Counted from the first letter of the stretch, positions 46,521-57,829 are shown. The stretch is 64,000 nucleotides of DNA from Chalciporus piperatus (GCA_038093975.1 JBBPTG010000065.1:62001-126000); one strand, 5' to 3'. The notes: generated by a model from the letters alone, not told the origin. Numbers and translations are program-made.

Positions 46521-47204
46521 TGGCGGTCCAAGTGCACAAAAATTCCCGCGCGCACTTTTCGATGTAGCGCGCACTATTTGGAGGAGCGCGCACTTTTTTT
46601 TTGAGTAGTCCATTACATTGTAGTAGTATTTCTCAGTAATATCTACTAGTAGTACTACCATTACTCCTAGTACTTAGATTGACTTGGTACATTATCCGTA
46701 ATATGAAGGCCAAAATGACGGGTTTCGACTCTTCAACCAGACCGTGAGAATCTATTGACTTATGAAGGCATTCCCATCACACCACCGCTCAGACTTTCCT
46801 CCTGGATAATGATTCTGTTGGCTCACTCGGCTTTTGAAAATGCCTACATGCATGGATGGTCCTGAGATGCTATTTAAGTCGAGGACCTTGCATGGGTATT
46901 GCGAACAACGTCAGGAAGACATTGCAAGGAGTCGTCTATGTTGAGGTGACGGGGATGCCTTCATAAGTCAATAGATTCTCACGGTCTGGTTGAAGAGTCG
47001 AAACCCGTCATTTTGGCCTTCATATTACGGATAATGTACCAAGTCAATCTAAGTACTAGGAGTAATGGTAGTACTACTAGTAGATATTACTGAGAAATAC
47101 TACTACAATGTAATGGACTACTCAAAAAAAAAGTGCGCGCTCCTCCAAATAGTGTGCGCTACATCGAAAGTGCGCGCGGGAATTTTTGTGCACTTGGACC
47201 GCCA
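46521..47204. mobile_element. 684-bp MITE with 260-bp inverted repeats and TA target site
   Basis: The terminal inverted repeats 46521-46780 and 46946-47204 are almost identical; both ends read inward TGGCGGTCCAAGTGCACAAA. The 165-bp core is non-coding. The element is flanked by TA on both sides (46519-46520 and 47205-47206), as expected for the Tc1/mariner superfamily. Near each end there are several GCGCGC runs and a poly-A/T stretch. Arms this long with such identity point to a recent insertion or hairpin repair. No transposase is encoded, so it would have to be moved by an autonomous relative elsewhere. Confidence 0.9.
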
Positions 47205-47206
47205 TA

Positions 47207-47694
47207 TTTATTGACTAGTCACGGTAAGCATACCTAGTGGAGGGTGAACAACTGTCTTCATTCTGTCTTCATTTCGACTCTTGGGTCTGCCCAGAGGAGA
47301 CTAGCATAATGCTTCTCGACGATTGTGTTGTGCGCTGACGAAGGTTTGATCATCAACAGCCTCACGAATGGGATTGGTCGTTTTCGTCAACGCGGCTGAT
47401 CGAGTCATTTATATCCACCGGTATGCCCCTTGTATAACACAGCAGAAGTACCAGCACCTTGAGCACAAGACAAATCGTTTGGTGCCACAGATATTCTTGT
47501 TTTGCCGCTAACAGTATTAATTCTCAACAATCCCTGAGAAGGATGATATTCCGAGATCCCTCCGACAGAACACAGTTCAATGACGAAACTTGATATACAC
47601 GAAGCTTATCCATGGTCATACAGAGCCCGAGGAAAACCGGAACATCCCTCCTCTGGCACACAGAATGTAAACTAGAATACATAATAGACGAACC
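47207..47694. other. Intergenic after the MITE
   Basis: No coding is recognised. The 3' UTR of the minus-strand coiled-coil gene probably occupies the right part. Confidence 0.3.
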
Positions 47695-48604
47695 CTACGA
47701 AGACCTTCCGTTGGCGGAAGCCTCATGGGGAGACACATCGCTTGGCGGGTAAATGGGTTCGACCTGAAGAATGAATATGAAACAAGAAGGAAGAAATGGG
47801 GATCAAGGTCACCTCTGATCGATCGTAATCCCTATCTCGCTCGCGGTACCTCCCATTCGCAGTCGTAGGTCCATTATCGTAACCGTGCCCGTTTATGGGA
47901 GCCATTTGGGGTTGTGGGGGGTACAGTGGGGGATGTGTATATGACGTCACGGGCATTGAGGATGAAGTGCCAATTGGGGAAGGTTGGATGAGGTGCATGA
48001 GCGAAGGAGTAGCGGGCACAGTTATGCTAATAGCATCGAGAAGAAGACTGGAACGGATGAAATAAGAGGACAATCAAGAAAGACAATCCATGATGAGAAG
48101 GAAGAATTGGGGTACGTACTCATTCTCCGCCTGAAGCTTCCGAACTCGAGCGCTCGCGAGTTCTAGATCACGCTCATATTCGTCGTGCAGCTACGTTCAC
48201 GTGTAGATTCCACGGGTATGGGTATCATCAATAGGCATTAGGTTAAACGGAAGGTGGCTGGACGAAAATCGCAGGCGACATACCGCGCTGACTTGATCAA
48301 ATTTTTCGCGAAGGGTCTGGAACCTGGGTCATCTCGTCAGCTGGCGATCCAAGAAGGCAAGAAAGCCGTGATGATCGGCAGCATTCCACATACTTTTCTT
48401 TGTATCTCGGGCCGCTACGTTGCGGTGGTGCGGGAGGCTGGTTGGGGAAAGAAGGTCATATTAGACATTAAGTTGATGGTTTGAGAATCGACTGTGAGAG
48501 GCACCGACATCCAGGAGGCAATCGATAGAATCATACCTTGGACTTGGTTTCTTCCATTGCTCCAGGGTGTTGATCCGGGCTTTTGGTGGTTTAGCGATAT
48601 CAAG
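47695..48604 (-). CDS. Unrecognised coiled-coil protein, C-terminal exons
   Basis: Minus-strand exons can be chained as follows: from 48604, IAKPPKARINTLEQWKKPSP; then a Pro-rich exon with RSGPRYKEK; then FQTLREKFDQVSA; then LHDEYERDLELASARVRKLQ; then a long exon with LLLDAISITVPATPSLMHLI and a Pro/Tyr-rich stretch; and last VEPIYPPSDVSPHEASANGR with a stop at 47695. The middle forms a convincing heptad pattern of about 50 residues. The sequence resembles coiled-coil ends of chromatin or transcription subunits, but I cannot name a family. Upstream exons beyond 48604 are probable and not identified; junction phases were only partly checked. Confidence 0.45.
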
Positions 48605-49252
48605 CTATGAGTGTCTATTTCCAGGGCTCACAAGCTGGTGTCCTTTTCGGAATGAGTCGAGATGGTGAAACGTTTCTTGGTCGTTATGAATGGTGGCTGT
48701 TAGCGTGAAAGCGTTATAGACAGTCTCGCTGTCGTGTTCCTCGGTAGACTTGGTCTCGAGCGATGTTGCCGTATCAGCGATACTTAGCCTGCAGGGCCCG
48801 GGAGCGTTTGACGCGGAGCGCTGGCCACTTTCAATTTGACCTTGAATACCTGGTTACCTAAATCATAGTAAATGCGCCTATGTTGCCAAGTTATACCAAA
48901 CGGTATGCGGTGAACTTTGCCTGACTTTCTTTAATTTCTATGATGTCGGAATCCCAGAGCGACTTATCCCATTCAAGATTGATAGACAGTAAGCCTGGAC
49001 CCTTGAAGGTTTGAACAGCTGAATCATTCTGAAATGACACAGTTCTTCAGCCACACGATCCACCGATAACGAGACTGCTTTGTAGATGCGGGTCCACCTG
49101 AATGGTAGCCGCGCGTGTTATCCCTTTAAGTTTATCACCTCATGCGGTCATACTTATAGTCACGGCAGTTGTTCCCGCCTTGCATGTGTCCACTCTCACC
49201 GCTGTCCCGTGCATCGTCGAGCAGCGGACCTACCCGATTTACCCGCCGTTTC
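48605..49252. other. Intergenic or unidentified 5' exons
   Basis: Nothing clear. The N-terminal exons of the minus-strand coiled-coil gene may be here, and the promoter of the plus-strand DUF6533 gene D is at the right end. Confidence 0.3.
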
Positions 49253-51000
49253 ATGTCGAGCATCCCCGAATCGTTCCTTGAAGACGTTTGGATACGGAAG
49301 TGAGTGTCTCGTCATTTTTTCTTCGCACGACCACCGGCCGTGCATGAACTGATTTTGCATCATCTACAGGACTCTGGGCCTTGCTGGCTACTCCTGCCTT
49401 GTTTACGATCACATCTTGACACTTGATAAGGAGGTATGTCAAATTATCATATCGCGTAGGATTTTGATTCACTCGGATCTATCAAAAAACGGCGAACACG
49501 CGTAGGTTGAGTTCATCTGGTGTGTTCCATGGACGATCACCAAAGCCCTATTTATTTTCAACCGATACGGCAATCTCCTCGGTCAAACATACATACAGGT
49601 CTTGGACACGGGTTGGGTATTATATGGCCAGGACTCCCTAAATGTGAGCCGAATAACCTTCGTTGTATGCTCTCATCTCACCTTCTGTTTTATTTGTGTC
49701 GATGGATAGTTATGTCAAGTTTACAACCTTTGCACAGTCCTCTTTATGTTCTTTTGTTCGGAGTCCATAAACAGTAAGTGGAATCCAGCTCCTACTAGTA
49801 TCTATGTCAGTTTTCCGACCTGCGGGTAGTAATTTTGCTCCTGCGTGCTTGGGCTATTTGGAGTTGCCGAAGACGTGTAGCTGCAGCGCTAATCGCCAGC
49901 TACACCTTATACCTCCTGTTCGCAATCATCATGACAGGCTATGGTACTAACTCTCCAACATGTGCGTGTCACCGTGATTCTCTTGTTCGGCTTTTCAATT
50001 CATGCCCTTCCCAGTTCGCGAATTTCAGTATCTGGGTGTAATCGGGATATGTATAGGAATCATTCCTCGTAAGTCATGTCACCTTTTAATGACCAGCTGC
50101 TGTAACCCTGTCTTACTCGATGTTCTGCAGAGTTCATTGTATGTTCACCCATCCTTCTATTTCACTCACAGGCTAAATTAATGCATACAGTGGGTTCTAC
50201 CCGTCGCAAGGTATGGTTTCTCCCCAAGTGTATCGAAGTCGATGCGCGTTTGCTCATTTACACACTCTCAATATAGCTTCGTCTTGGACACTGTCATATT
50301 CGGAATCACGATGCGGAGTCTTTGCCAACATTCGAGAGAATGCGGTCGGCTTTATCCTTCTCCTCTTTTCCGTCGACTCTTCCGTGATGGTAAGGCACGA
50401 TCTAGGAATATTGGGCATAGCTTTATGTTAATTCTCTAATCATCTTATCATCTAGCTATTCTTTTCTACATCATGAGCACCTTTTTCGATGCTTTCACCG
50501 TGTTAGCTCGGTAAGTAGAGACTTTCGCTCGATGTCAATTGACTAATACATGCTACCCTTAGGACTGTGTATGCATCTGTGAGCAATTTTCGCTTCGCTT
50601 GATATTTTCATTCACTTACCCAATTACTTTCTCACCTCAGAGTCCAAAATATACCTTGTCACTGACGTGAGTATATCGTTCCCGAACATACGCGCGAAGC
50701 ATTGATTATTTCTTATGCAGCCTCGGCCTGAACCTGCTGTGCATCACCGGTCAACGCCTTGTCCTAAACCTCCGAGGACTCACAGCTCGCTCATACGGTC
50801 CCCGCTCTCTGAGTGCCGAAGTGGATCGTCAAATCGAAAGAATCAACGACGCAAGTCCCGAATGGTGGGTCGGCAATGGCAGGTTTGAAAGAGGCGATGA
50901 CGTAGCGTGTCTATCTGGGAGCTCTGGGAAGGAAACCAATGCACTGATGGGAAGCCAGGATGTTGAGATGACGACATTGGATCTTGAGCGGAACGGATAG
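49253..51000 (+). CDS. DUF6533 seven-helix membrane protein (D), intact
   Basis: Thirteen exons in perfect phase give 338 residues: 49253-49299, 49370-49433, 49506-49643, 49710-49773, 49830-49961, 50015-50068, 50131-50138, 50191-50210, 50277-50389, 50456-50510, 50563-50578, 50641-50666 and 50721-51000. Start MSSIPESFLEDVWIRK, then the DUF6533 core LGLAGYSCLVYDHILTLDKE and VPWTITKALFIFNRYGNLLG. About six more hydrophobic helices follow, ending with ITGQRLVLNLRG and a hydrophilic tail. Exon sizes (64, 64, 8, 20, 113 nt) match copies A-C, so D is their diverged relative and the best guide for their models. Exon 7 is only 8 nt. Surface receptor-like topology; no ligand known. Confidence 0.85.
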
Positions 51001-51908
51001 TACGGAGACCCGAGACCAGTTTGACAACTTGCCTTCGGGCAAGTCGGACGGCGAGGGAATTGGAATTGTGACTGAGGTTCTGCGCCCGCCACCGCCAGAC
51101 GAACTGAGTCGATCGGCCCCCCGGGTGGTGGGGAAGAGACACACATTCATTCGTACCATATAGACGCACTTAGTACACACTCGTTTAGTTCTTCCCCATC
51201 TTCAATTGTTCAGAAATCAGCGGCTGAATTGTGGGTGTTCCGTCCAGAGGCGGTTACCTGCGGTTACCGAGCGTTTCGGGACGGAGTCACGGTCTTTGGT
51301 TCGAGTCGGCAACTCTCAGTTGAACAGCGTCGAGCAGCGCCGCACGCACCACTATGTTGGCTCTGCTCAAGAAGTTTCTCGCTACTTGGAGATCCAACCC
51401 TTCCGACGAGTGCACACAGGCCGCCCCCTTATTCTCTGGATCCGGTGAGCATAGCGTCGACATGGCATCACGCAAACATCCCTATCAAACGTTTGCACTT
51501 CAGCATACTTCAGCAATCGAGTTCCACGACCTATAATAGAGACATGGGGTAAGTTTCAACTTCCATTCGATCAGAAAATGCTACATCTATGTATGTGACG
51601 CATACATAGTCTCCCATGGAGGTCAGGTATCATCAGGAACGACTTTGGACCCTCGAGCGAGGTATTTCTTCGCGACGGACCCTTCTGAACAATGGGTGAC
51701 CAAGCTCTTTTCCAAGTCGGTTATGGTGCGCATATATCGTGTTTTTTTCTTCGCCTGGTAGAGGTTGAGTATGTGCGCTGATCTGATGATTCCGTGATGT
51801 GGTGTTCGACTTGGGGTAGGTGATACACGCAGGGTGGATCGCACATTGTGTCGAGGAATCTTTTAGGGTACATATATCGCAATATATTCTCGACGGTAGG
51901 CCATCTTC
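51001..51908. other. Intergenic
   Basis: No gene is recognised. Frames at 51206-51552 on both strands contain a tRNA-like GGTTCGAGTC box but no matching arms. Confidence 0.3.
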
Positions 51909-53327
51909 ATGCGATTTACATCACTCTCCAGCTTTCCTCGTTCTCGTCTGCTTTCTAACCGTGTTTTATCACCAATAGACAGGTTCATTCCCGGGCCCCC
52001 TTACAAGCTGACCAGCCCCGTACCCTGGGTGACCGTCCCCAGTTCTTCCGAGTTGAAGCCCCTGGACCCTGCCAACCCCGAGTATGACAAACACGAACCT
52101 GCACCCACATCTCCCTCATCGTCATCGGGAGGCCGATCATCAAACACCCCAAGCACACCTCCAAAGATCTCACTCAAACGTAAACGCGACCAGGCGTACT
52201 ACGACTCTCCAAGCGGCTCGCTCGTATTTTCGGGATTCGATAAAGACGGGATTCCGCGTAGACCTAGGAAGCAGCGTAAGCTTCGGTTCGATCCGTCTTT
52301 CAGTCCTCAGAACAGGAGGCGTGCGTCAAGGAAGGACGAGGAAGGGAAGAGGACGAGCAGTGTAGACTGGGTTGAAGACTTTCTGGAAACATTCGGGGAC
52401 GATGACGAGAGTGCCATCGGGGAGGTTAGCCAGGAGAGCGTTTCTAGTGCGCTGGAGCGTCGCGGAGGTGTCAGTTTCGTGCAGTCCCCCGACACTCCAA
52501 ACAAGCCGTTCGGTCATCACGGAAGCCCTTCCTATCCTCGACGCTCCATCGCAATATCGAAGTCATTCCTTTCGCCTTGCCAGATCACCTCCGCAACCCT
52601 AGTTCAAGCGCAAGTCAACCATCCCTTCGATAAATCCCCTTCGAATCGAGTCCGCTCGATCGACTTTACGAACCTCCCACCATCTACCCACCGTTGGCGA
52701 TTCCAAGCCTCCAGAGACTCCTCCATGACGTTCCAAAACTCGATCTCGACCGTCAAGCCCGAAAAAATCGACGAGAAACCTGAAGTCAAGACGCCCAAGA
52801 AGATCAGTTTCGCAGAACATGCTCAGATTCGCGTCTACACGGTCTCACCACCTCCGGAATCAGACGCCGCGATCTTCAAAAAGGACAAGTTGGACCCGAT
52901 AGCTATCGATGACAAGGTTGGAGCCACTCCGACAAAGGTCGGTTTTGCGGATCGCGCTCGGGTTAGGGTGTATGCTGGGGACTCTTCACCTCCGAGATTG
53001 GACACCAACGAGGCGGTGACGCGATGCGAGGTGGAGGGGTATGAAGCCGTCTCGGGAGCGGCTGCGGACGGGAAGATGGAAGATCGCAGATTCGACGCGG
53101 AAATCGGTGGCTCAGTCGATCCGACTCAGACGCCAGTCCCAAGACCGGTCACTGGAAGATCCGAAGACGATGTCGCCGGGTTGACGTTGACCCTCGAAGA
53201 CATACAGGCAACGCGACAACGACTTGTCGAGTTAGATGCGAAGAACGGTGTCGGGGATTGCCAACTTGCGACGGTGTTCGAGATCGGGAAGCCGTTCCGG
53301 GGAATGACGTTTCGACATGTGCGGTGA
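51909..53327 (+). CDS. Basic, disordered 472-residue protein, unrecognised
   Basis: A single open frame of 472 codons with ATG at 51909. Composition is Ser/Pro/Arg/Asp-rich and mostly low in hydrophobics, as in intrinsically disordered nuclear proteins. Basic clusters SLKRKRDQ (about 88-95) and RRPRKQRKLRFD (about 117-128) look like nuclear localisation signals. An acidic helix-like stretch, VDWVEDFLETFGDDDESA, sits at about 152-169. Two related segments, KKISFAEHAQIRVY (about 297-310) and TKVGFADRARVRVYAG (about 342-357), each contain an RVxF-like motif (KISF, KVGF), so protein phosphatase 1 docking is possible. C terminus: GLTLTLEDIQATRQRLVELD. No known domain; real coding is supported by length and composition. 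Confidence 0.7.
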   Translation: MRFTSLSSFPRSRLLSNRVLSPIDRFIPGPPYKLTSPVPWVTVPSSSELKPLDPANPEYDKHEPAPTSPSSSSGGRSSNTPSTPPKISLKRKRDQAYYDSPSGSLVFSGFDKDGIPRRPRKQRKLRFDPSFSPQNRRRASRKDEEGKRTSSVDWVEDFLETFGDDDESAIGEVSQESVSSALERRGGVSFVQSPDTPNKPFGHHGSPSYPRRSIAISKSFLSPCQITSATLVQAQVNHPFDKSPSNRVRSIDFTNLPPSTHRWRFQASRDSSMTFQNSISTVKPEKIDEKPEVKTPKKISFAEHAQIRVYTVSPPPESDAAIFKKDKLDPIAIDDKVGATPTKVGFADRARVRVYAGDSSPPRLDTNEAVTRCEVEGYEAVSGAAADGKMEDRRFDAEIGGSVDPTQTPVPRPVTGRSEDDVAGLTLTLEDIQATRQRLVELDAKNGVGDCQLATVFEIGKPFRGMTFRHVR

Positions 53328-53679
53328 GGTGCTAGAGGTTTCCTTTCTTGCTAGATCTGTTTTGCTATTCAGGCATTGCACTTTTATTGTACGCCGTACG
53401 ATATGAACCGAGGCTTGCAATCGAAATATGCCGCTTTGGTAGAATTCTATGTCGAGATGGCCGAAAGTGTTGTGCTATTAGGAGAAGTACAAAGGTAGGC
53501 GTACTAGTGATCGAGCATAGATACAGAAAATGCGAGAAAGCATGCCATTGTAACAGAACAAACCGACGGAAGAATTGGACGACCGAGCTGAGAGAGGTTG
53601 GTCTAATGATCGGGAGTCCGCATAGCGAGGCAGGTCGCAACGAGCAAGTCAATCATGAACATCGCAGGCTACCACATCC
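53328..53679. other. Convergent 3' intergenic
   Basis: Lies between the 3' ends of the 472-residue protein gene (plus) and DUF6593-like gene 1 (minus). No coding signal. Confidence 0.35.
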
Positions 53680-54465
53680 ACATGAGCACCTCTTTGATAG
53701 GGTAGCACAATGACGTGACACTAATCCCACTCACCTGGTTGACACAGAGTTCCCCATCCTTGGATATCGCCAAGAAAGTCACGCGGTAAGTCGCCACGAC
53801 TTGTCCCCGCGAGTTCACGCACTGGGAACAAAAGAAACCAGTCAGAAGGTACATAAGCATATTCGCCATGTAAAAGACACGAACCTGCATTCTATTACCC
53901 AACAACCCAGAACTCGGTTTCCAAACGTACTCTTCGTCATCTAAACCTCTGAAAGAGTACGTCCCATCGTTGCCAATGGTTCCGCGCTTGACGGGGAGGG
54001 TTCGTCGTGGTTCAGAAGTCATGGAAATCGTGATAGGTCCTGATTCAGTGGGTACGAAGGATAATCCGAGGTAAGGAGAATTGACGTGACAGATGAGAGC
54101 CCCATCCGGACCTCCAACGTGGAGGGAGAACTCCCAGGTCGTCGAGAGTCGGGATCCTTTCGAATAATATCTGTGTACATCTCGGTTAAGTGGTCGTGGA
54201 TGTGGGTCCAGCAGATAGGGGATTCTCCCGGATGGGATACTCACCTCTGCGTCGTCCTGTCCTCCCCCTTGACGACCTTGTCTTCACCCCAGATACCTCC
54301 AACTCTATAGACATGAAAACATAATGGGGGGGCCTCATCGCTCGTTCTTGCGAGCGATTTCCGCATTCGTAACGCCATGACTCGTCGTACGTCGTAAACA
54401 CCTCGAAGGAAGGGGTGGTGGTGGGTGATGGGGAATCAGAGGGTGTTTCAATCCATCTCTTCACC
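53680..54465 (-). CDS. DUF6593-like protein 1
   Basis: Minus-strand exons share a layout with the gene at 55.6-56.3 kb: a weakly conserved N-terminal exon (about 54313-54465), then RVGGIWGEDKVVKGEDRTTQ, then RYYSKGSRLSTTWEFSLHVG through FRGLDDEEYVWKPSSG, then CVNSRGQVVATYRVTFLAIS with KDGELCVNQ. The pattern ...YxW...C.D..G.VVA.YR....A.SKDGEL resembles DUF6593 proteins, a small beta-rich fungal family of unknown function. A hydrophobic tail (VLMWMW) may follow. Exact start and end are uncertain. Confidence 0.5.
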
Positions 54466-55570
54466 TTCCTCTCCCTCTAGATACCCACCCAAAATTGCAG
54501 TGGGCGCCACTCTTCCAGGCGATCCTGTGCACATGTACACGGATGTAATTCGCAAATGGAAGTTGTCTTTTAAGAAACAAAGCACCAGCCGGTGATCTCC
54601 TGCGTTTCCGTGCGCCGCATGTGCATCAGCGTGGCTGGACGGCGTGTGCATTGCTGTGTAAAGGTCTGCCATGTGCTGAAAGGGAGCGGTGAGCTTACAA
54701 TAACCGGGGTTTGTTTAACCTTTCTGGGTCTCGGCGTGCGAGAGAGTGTAGGTTTGCTATTTGAGGCAGGTGAACGGAGGATTCAAATCCATGTCGTTTG
54801 AGGTAATTTTGAGGGTTCCTTTGAGGGCGTAGGGTAGAGTTTATGGGGGATATCCTTTCTGGAACGACGGAGGCGAACAATCGATTGCATGCGCAATCCT
54901 CGACTCGGAACTGGGAGTAGGACCTCTGGTCTGGAACAGATCTGTAAGAAAAGGCCTTCGACGACTCTAAACTTGGGATAATAGAAATGAACACCGCTTT
55001 AATTCGGGCAGAATATAGATTGTACTGAGCATCACAATTATAAGATCCAGACAAATATGGCTATCTCTGTTGGAGAACTTAGTTGTTTAGATGTCGATAG
55101 ACCTACACGAGAGGGATGGTGCAGCTGCATCACAGTTCGCCTGACACGGCGAAACATGATCCCCGCATCAAATGTGGGCAAAGCATTGGGCAGTGGAGCA
55201 GAAGCCTTACTCGCACAGCGAGGTGCTAACGTGGCATGGACTCTGTCGGTAAAAATATGTTGTCGCGCGGACTCCACATTGAATCCCCAAGAGAACCCAA
55301 AAGGCATTCCAGATTCCGTCGCTTGGAACTGAATGAAAACAGAACGAGCGTCAACAATAATGGATCACATTGAAAAGGAAAAACCCAATCTATTCGTAGA
55401 AAAAGGTAGTTGATCCATACATAGGAGCGAGCGGAAGCCAGCCTTCATTCAATGATTCGGTGTCTGAATTGCAAGGATAGTGGCGACTAGAAGGTCGGTC
55501 ATAAATTGACCCGACTAACACGTTTATGGGTGAATCGCGCATACTCTGAATAGAAGCAGACAGAACCATA
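54466..55570. other. Intergenic between the DUF6593-like genes
   Basis: No convincing gene. Opposed open frames at 55038-55332 (91 codons plus, 89 codons minus) overlap each other and match no family. The minus-strand frame 54448-54672 may be 5' leader of DUF6593-like gene 1. Confidence 0.3.
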
Positions 55571-56344
55571 CCGGGTAGATAGACAACTCGCCATCCTTGG
55601 AGATTGCCATGGCAGTGGCACGATAGCTAGCAACGATATCTCCTTCTTCGTCCACGCACTGTATGGGTAACGTTTCGAGATAACAACAGCGTCTACGCGT
55701 CTAACTCATAACGCCATGAGGACATGAGCGCACCTGCATCTCGTTTCGCCAGACACGTGGATTGGACCGCCATTGATAATCCCTTTCGTCGGGACCTCGG
55801 AACCAACGAGTTCCTTCCGACGCGCCACGGCTCTCTATTTGGATTGGTTTCCGTTCAGAAGTTATGTTGACAACAATTGATCCTGAAGGCAAGCCGCACA
55901 ACGTTGGAGGGCCAAGATAGCCAGACGAGACCTGGCATATAAGAGCTCCATGGGGCCCATTGGCATGCAGTTCGAGGTGCCAATGCGTGTCATCCCTGCT
56001 GCCCTTGAGATAGTACCTACAATATCGGTTAGTGGTTAGTAGTAAACCCAACGAAGACGTGAAGAGACACTCACAGGTGAGTAACCTTGTCTTTGCCTTT
56101 GATGACTCTATCGTCACTTAAGAAGCCGCCGACTCTGTATACGTGAAAAGACAATATGTCTGGGTGTTGCATATCCGCTTACAACATGGAAGTTGGAAGA
56201 GAAGCTAGTTAGAGAAGGGGGTTCTCCTGAATCAGGAGTCCGATCTATATAAACAGCAAATGTACACTGCTCCGGTGCCTGTGTGTGTCCAGTCCAGTCC
56301 ATAATAGGGCCCCTGTGCCCAGTTGACGACATTTTGAAAGCCAC
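55571..56344 (-). CDS. DUF6593-like protein 2
   Basis: Parallel organisation to the gene 2 kb away on the same strand: N-terminal exon with MDWTGHTQAPEQCTFAVYID (from about 56300), then RVGGFLSDDRVIKGKDKVTH, then RYYLKGSRDDTHWHLELHAN to WFRGPDERDYQWRS, then CVDEEGDIVASYRATAMAIS with KDGELSIYP. The two genes are clearly paralogs, so they support each other's exon models. Small beta-rich fungal protein, probably soluble, function unknown. The last exon after KDGELSIYP was not identified. Confidence 0.5.
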
Positions 56345-56817
56345 CTGTTTGGTAATCGAGGATACATTTCGGGGAGAAGGGGGGCACGAGGAACAATTGG
56401 CTTAATTGCGACGTAACATGGGATGCGATTAGGTCATTTGAGGGAGTACTTGCAGTCGACTACGCTCAACCTTGGTTCTAACGCATCCGTCGAGTATCGA
56501 GTTATCGGAGCGCCGCGACCTAGCTCCTCAGTCCGGCGGGAACTTGGGCTACGTGGGTGGGAAACCTCGCACAGGTGGCGATATGTGTTTACGTTCATAC
56601 TGTGGTCCGAAGTGTGGATGATAAGTAATGGTCCAAAGTCAAGATGTGATCCAAGTGTAGTGGTAAGTGTAAGTAGTTGAAGCGTAGACATTATTGCGAT
56701 CGCTATTAGTTGCTTACATAATAAACCCAAGTTTCGTGGCAAGTCGGAATATTTTTATTCACACGGTATCGAGGTCGACGACGAGGACTTGCACACTCTC
56801 TGTATTCCACAATTCCA
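56345..56817. other. Divergent intergenic
   Basis: 473 bp between DUF6593-like gene 2 (minus) and the ATP synthase subunit b gene (plus), expected to hold both promoters. No coding was seen. Confidence 0.35.
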
Positions 56818-57829
56818 ATGGCGTCCAGGATTGCCCTCAACACCATCAAGGCATCGGGTCAGCACTCACTCGTATAGTCTGAACGTATAGGCGTACTCAC
56901 CAACTCGTTTCGACAGCCCGGGCTCGCGCGGTGCCAACCATTGCTCGTGCTGCCAATGCGTATGTTCATCCATTTCAGTTCATGAGAAGGTCAAGTAATC
57001 TTGTTCATGTAGTCGCGCAATGAGCACAGCACCTCAACCACCAGAACAACGTGCCGCCGAAATCCTCAACACCCTTCCTTCATCTCCCGGTCTCATCACC
57101 AAGACCGGTGCTGCCCTTCTCGGCACAGGTCTCCTCGCGACCGCCATCTCCCAAGAACTATATGTCGTGAATGAGGAAACCGTCGTGGCAGTTGGCACTT
57201 TCATTCTCTTTTCTTACATCTACAAGGTATGTTGAATTGTCGTGACGGTGTTCGGTGACATTTGACACAGTGGGTCAGACTATCCGCGAACCATACAAGG
57301 ACTGGGCAAATGGTCACATTGAGCGGATCAAGGGCGTCCTCAACGGTGCACGCGCTGATCATACTCAGGCCGTGAAAGACCGCATCGGCGCTGTCGAACA
57401 AATGAAGGACGTCGTTTCTCTGACCGAGGGTCTCTTTGCCATGTCCAAGGTAAGCCTATATCCTCTTTTGTAAAAACAAAAAACGGTTGGTTAAAGGTTC
57501 ACCGCGTCATTTCCTTCGTACAGGAAACTGCCCAGCTGGAGTCCGACGCTTTCGTACAGCGTCAAAAGGTCGCATTGGCTACTGAGCTCAAATCTGTCCT
57601 TGACAGCTGGGTCCGTTACGAACAACAACAGAAGGAGAGCGAACAGGCTGAGCTCGCCAAGACTATCATTGCAAAGGTCATGGCCGGTCTTGAGGATGAG
57701 AAGGTTCAACGGGATGTCCTTGCCAACGCCATCACGGAGGTCGAACGTATGTGAACTGCTCTTCCGATATTTGCTCGCTCATGCAACTCTCTTTGAATAA
57801 TAGGTCTCGTGAAAGAAAAGGCAATCTAG
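56818..57829 (+). CDS. ATP4: Mitochondrial ATP synthase subunit b (Fo, peripheral stalk)
   Basis: Six exons (56818-56857, 56917-56959, 57013-57226, 57279-57449, 57524-57746, 57804-57829) give 238 residues, all phases matching. This subunit b/Atp4 family protein forms the peripheral stalk of the inner-membrane F1Fo ATP synthase. The Arg/Ala-rich start (MASRIALNTIKASARARAVP) is a typical matrix-targeting presequence. Next come ILNTLPSSPGLITKTGAALL and two short hydrophobic helices (LGTGLLATAISQELYVVNEE, VVAVGTFILFSYIYK), as in other fungal subunit b proteins. The rest is a long charged stalk helix with YKDWANGHIERIKGVLN and QRQKVALATELKSVLDSWVR. The first exons code only for the presequence. 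Confidence 0.93.

Noticed and set aside
51290..51330. tRNA-like B box (GGTTCGAGTC) in 51.2-51.4 kb
   Set aside because: No 5-bp T stem, anticodon arm or acceptor pairing could be built around it on either strand.
55057..55332. A 91-codon plus-strand ORF
   Set aside because: It overlaps an equally long minus-strand frame, has no family and no visible splice or start context; left as intergenic.
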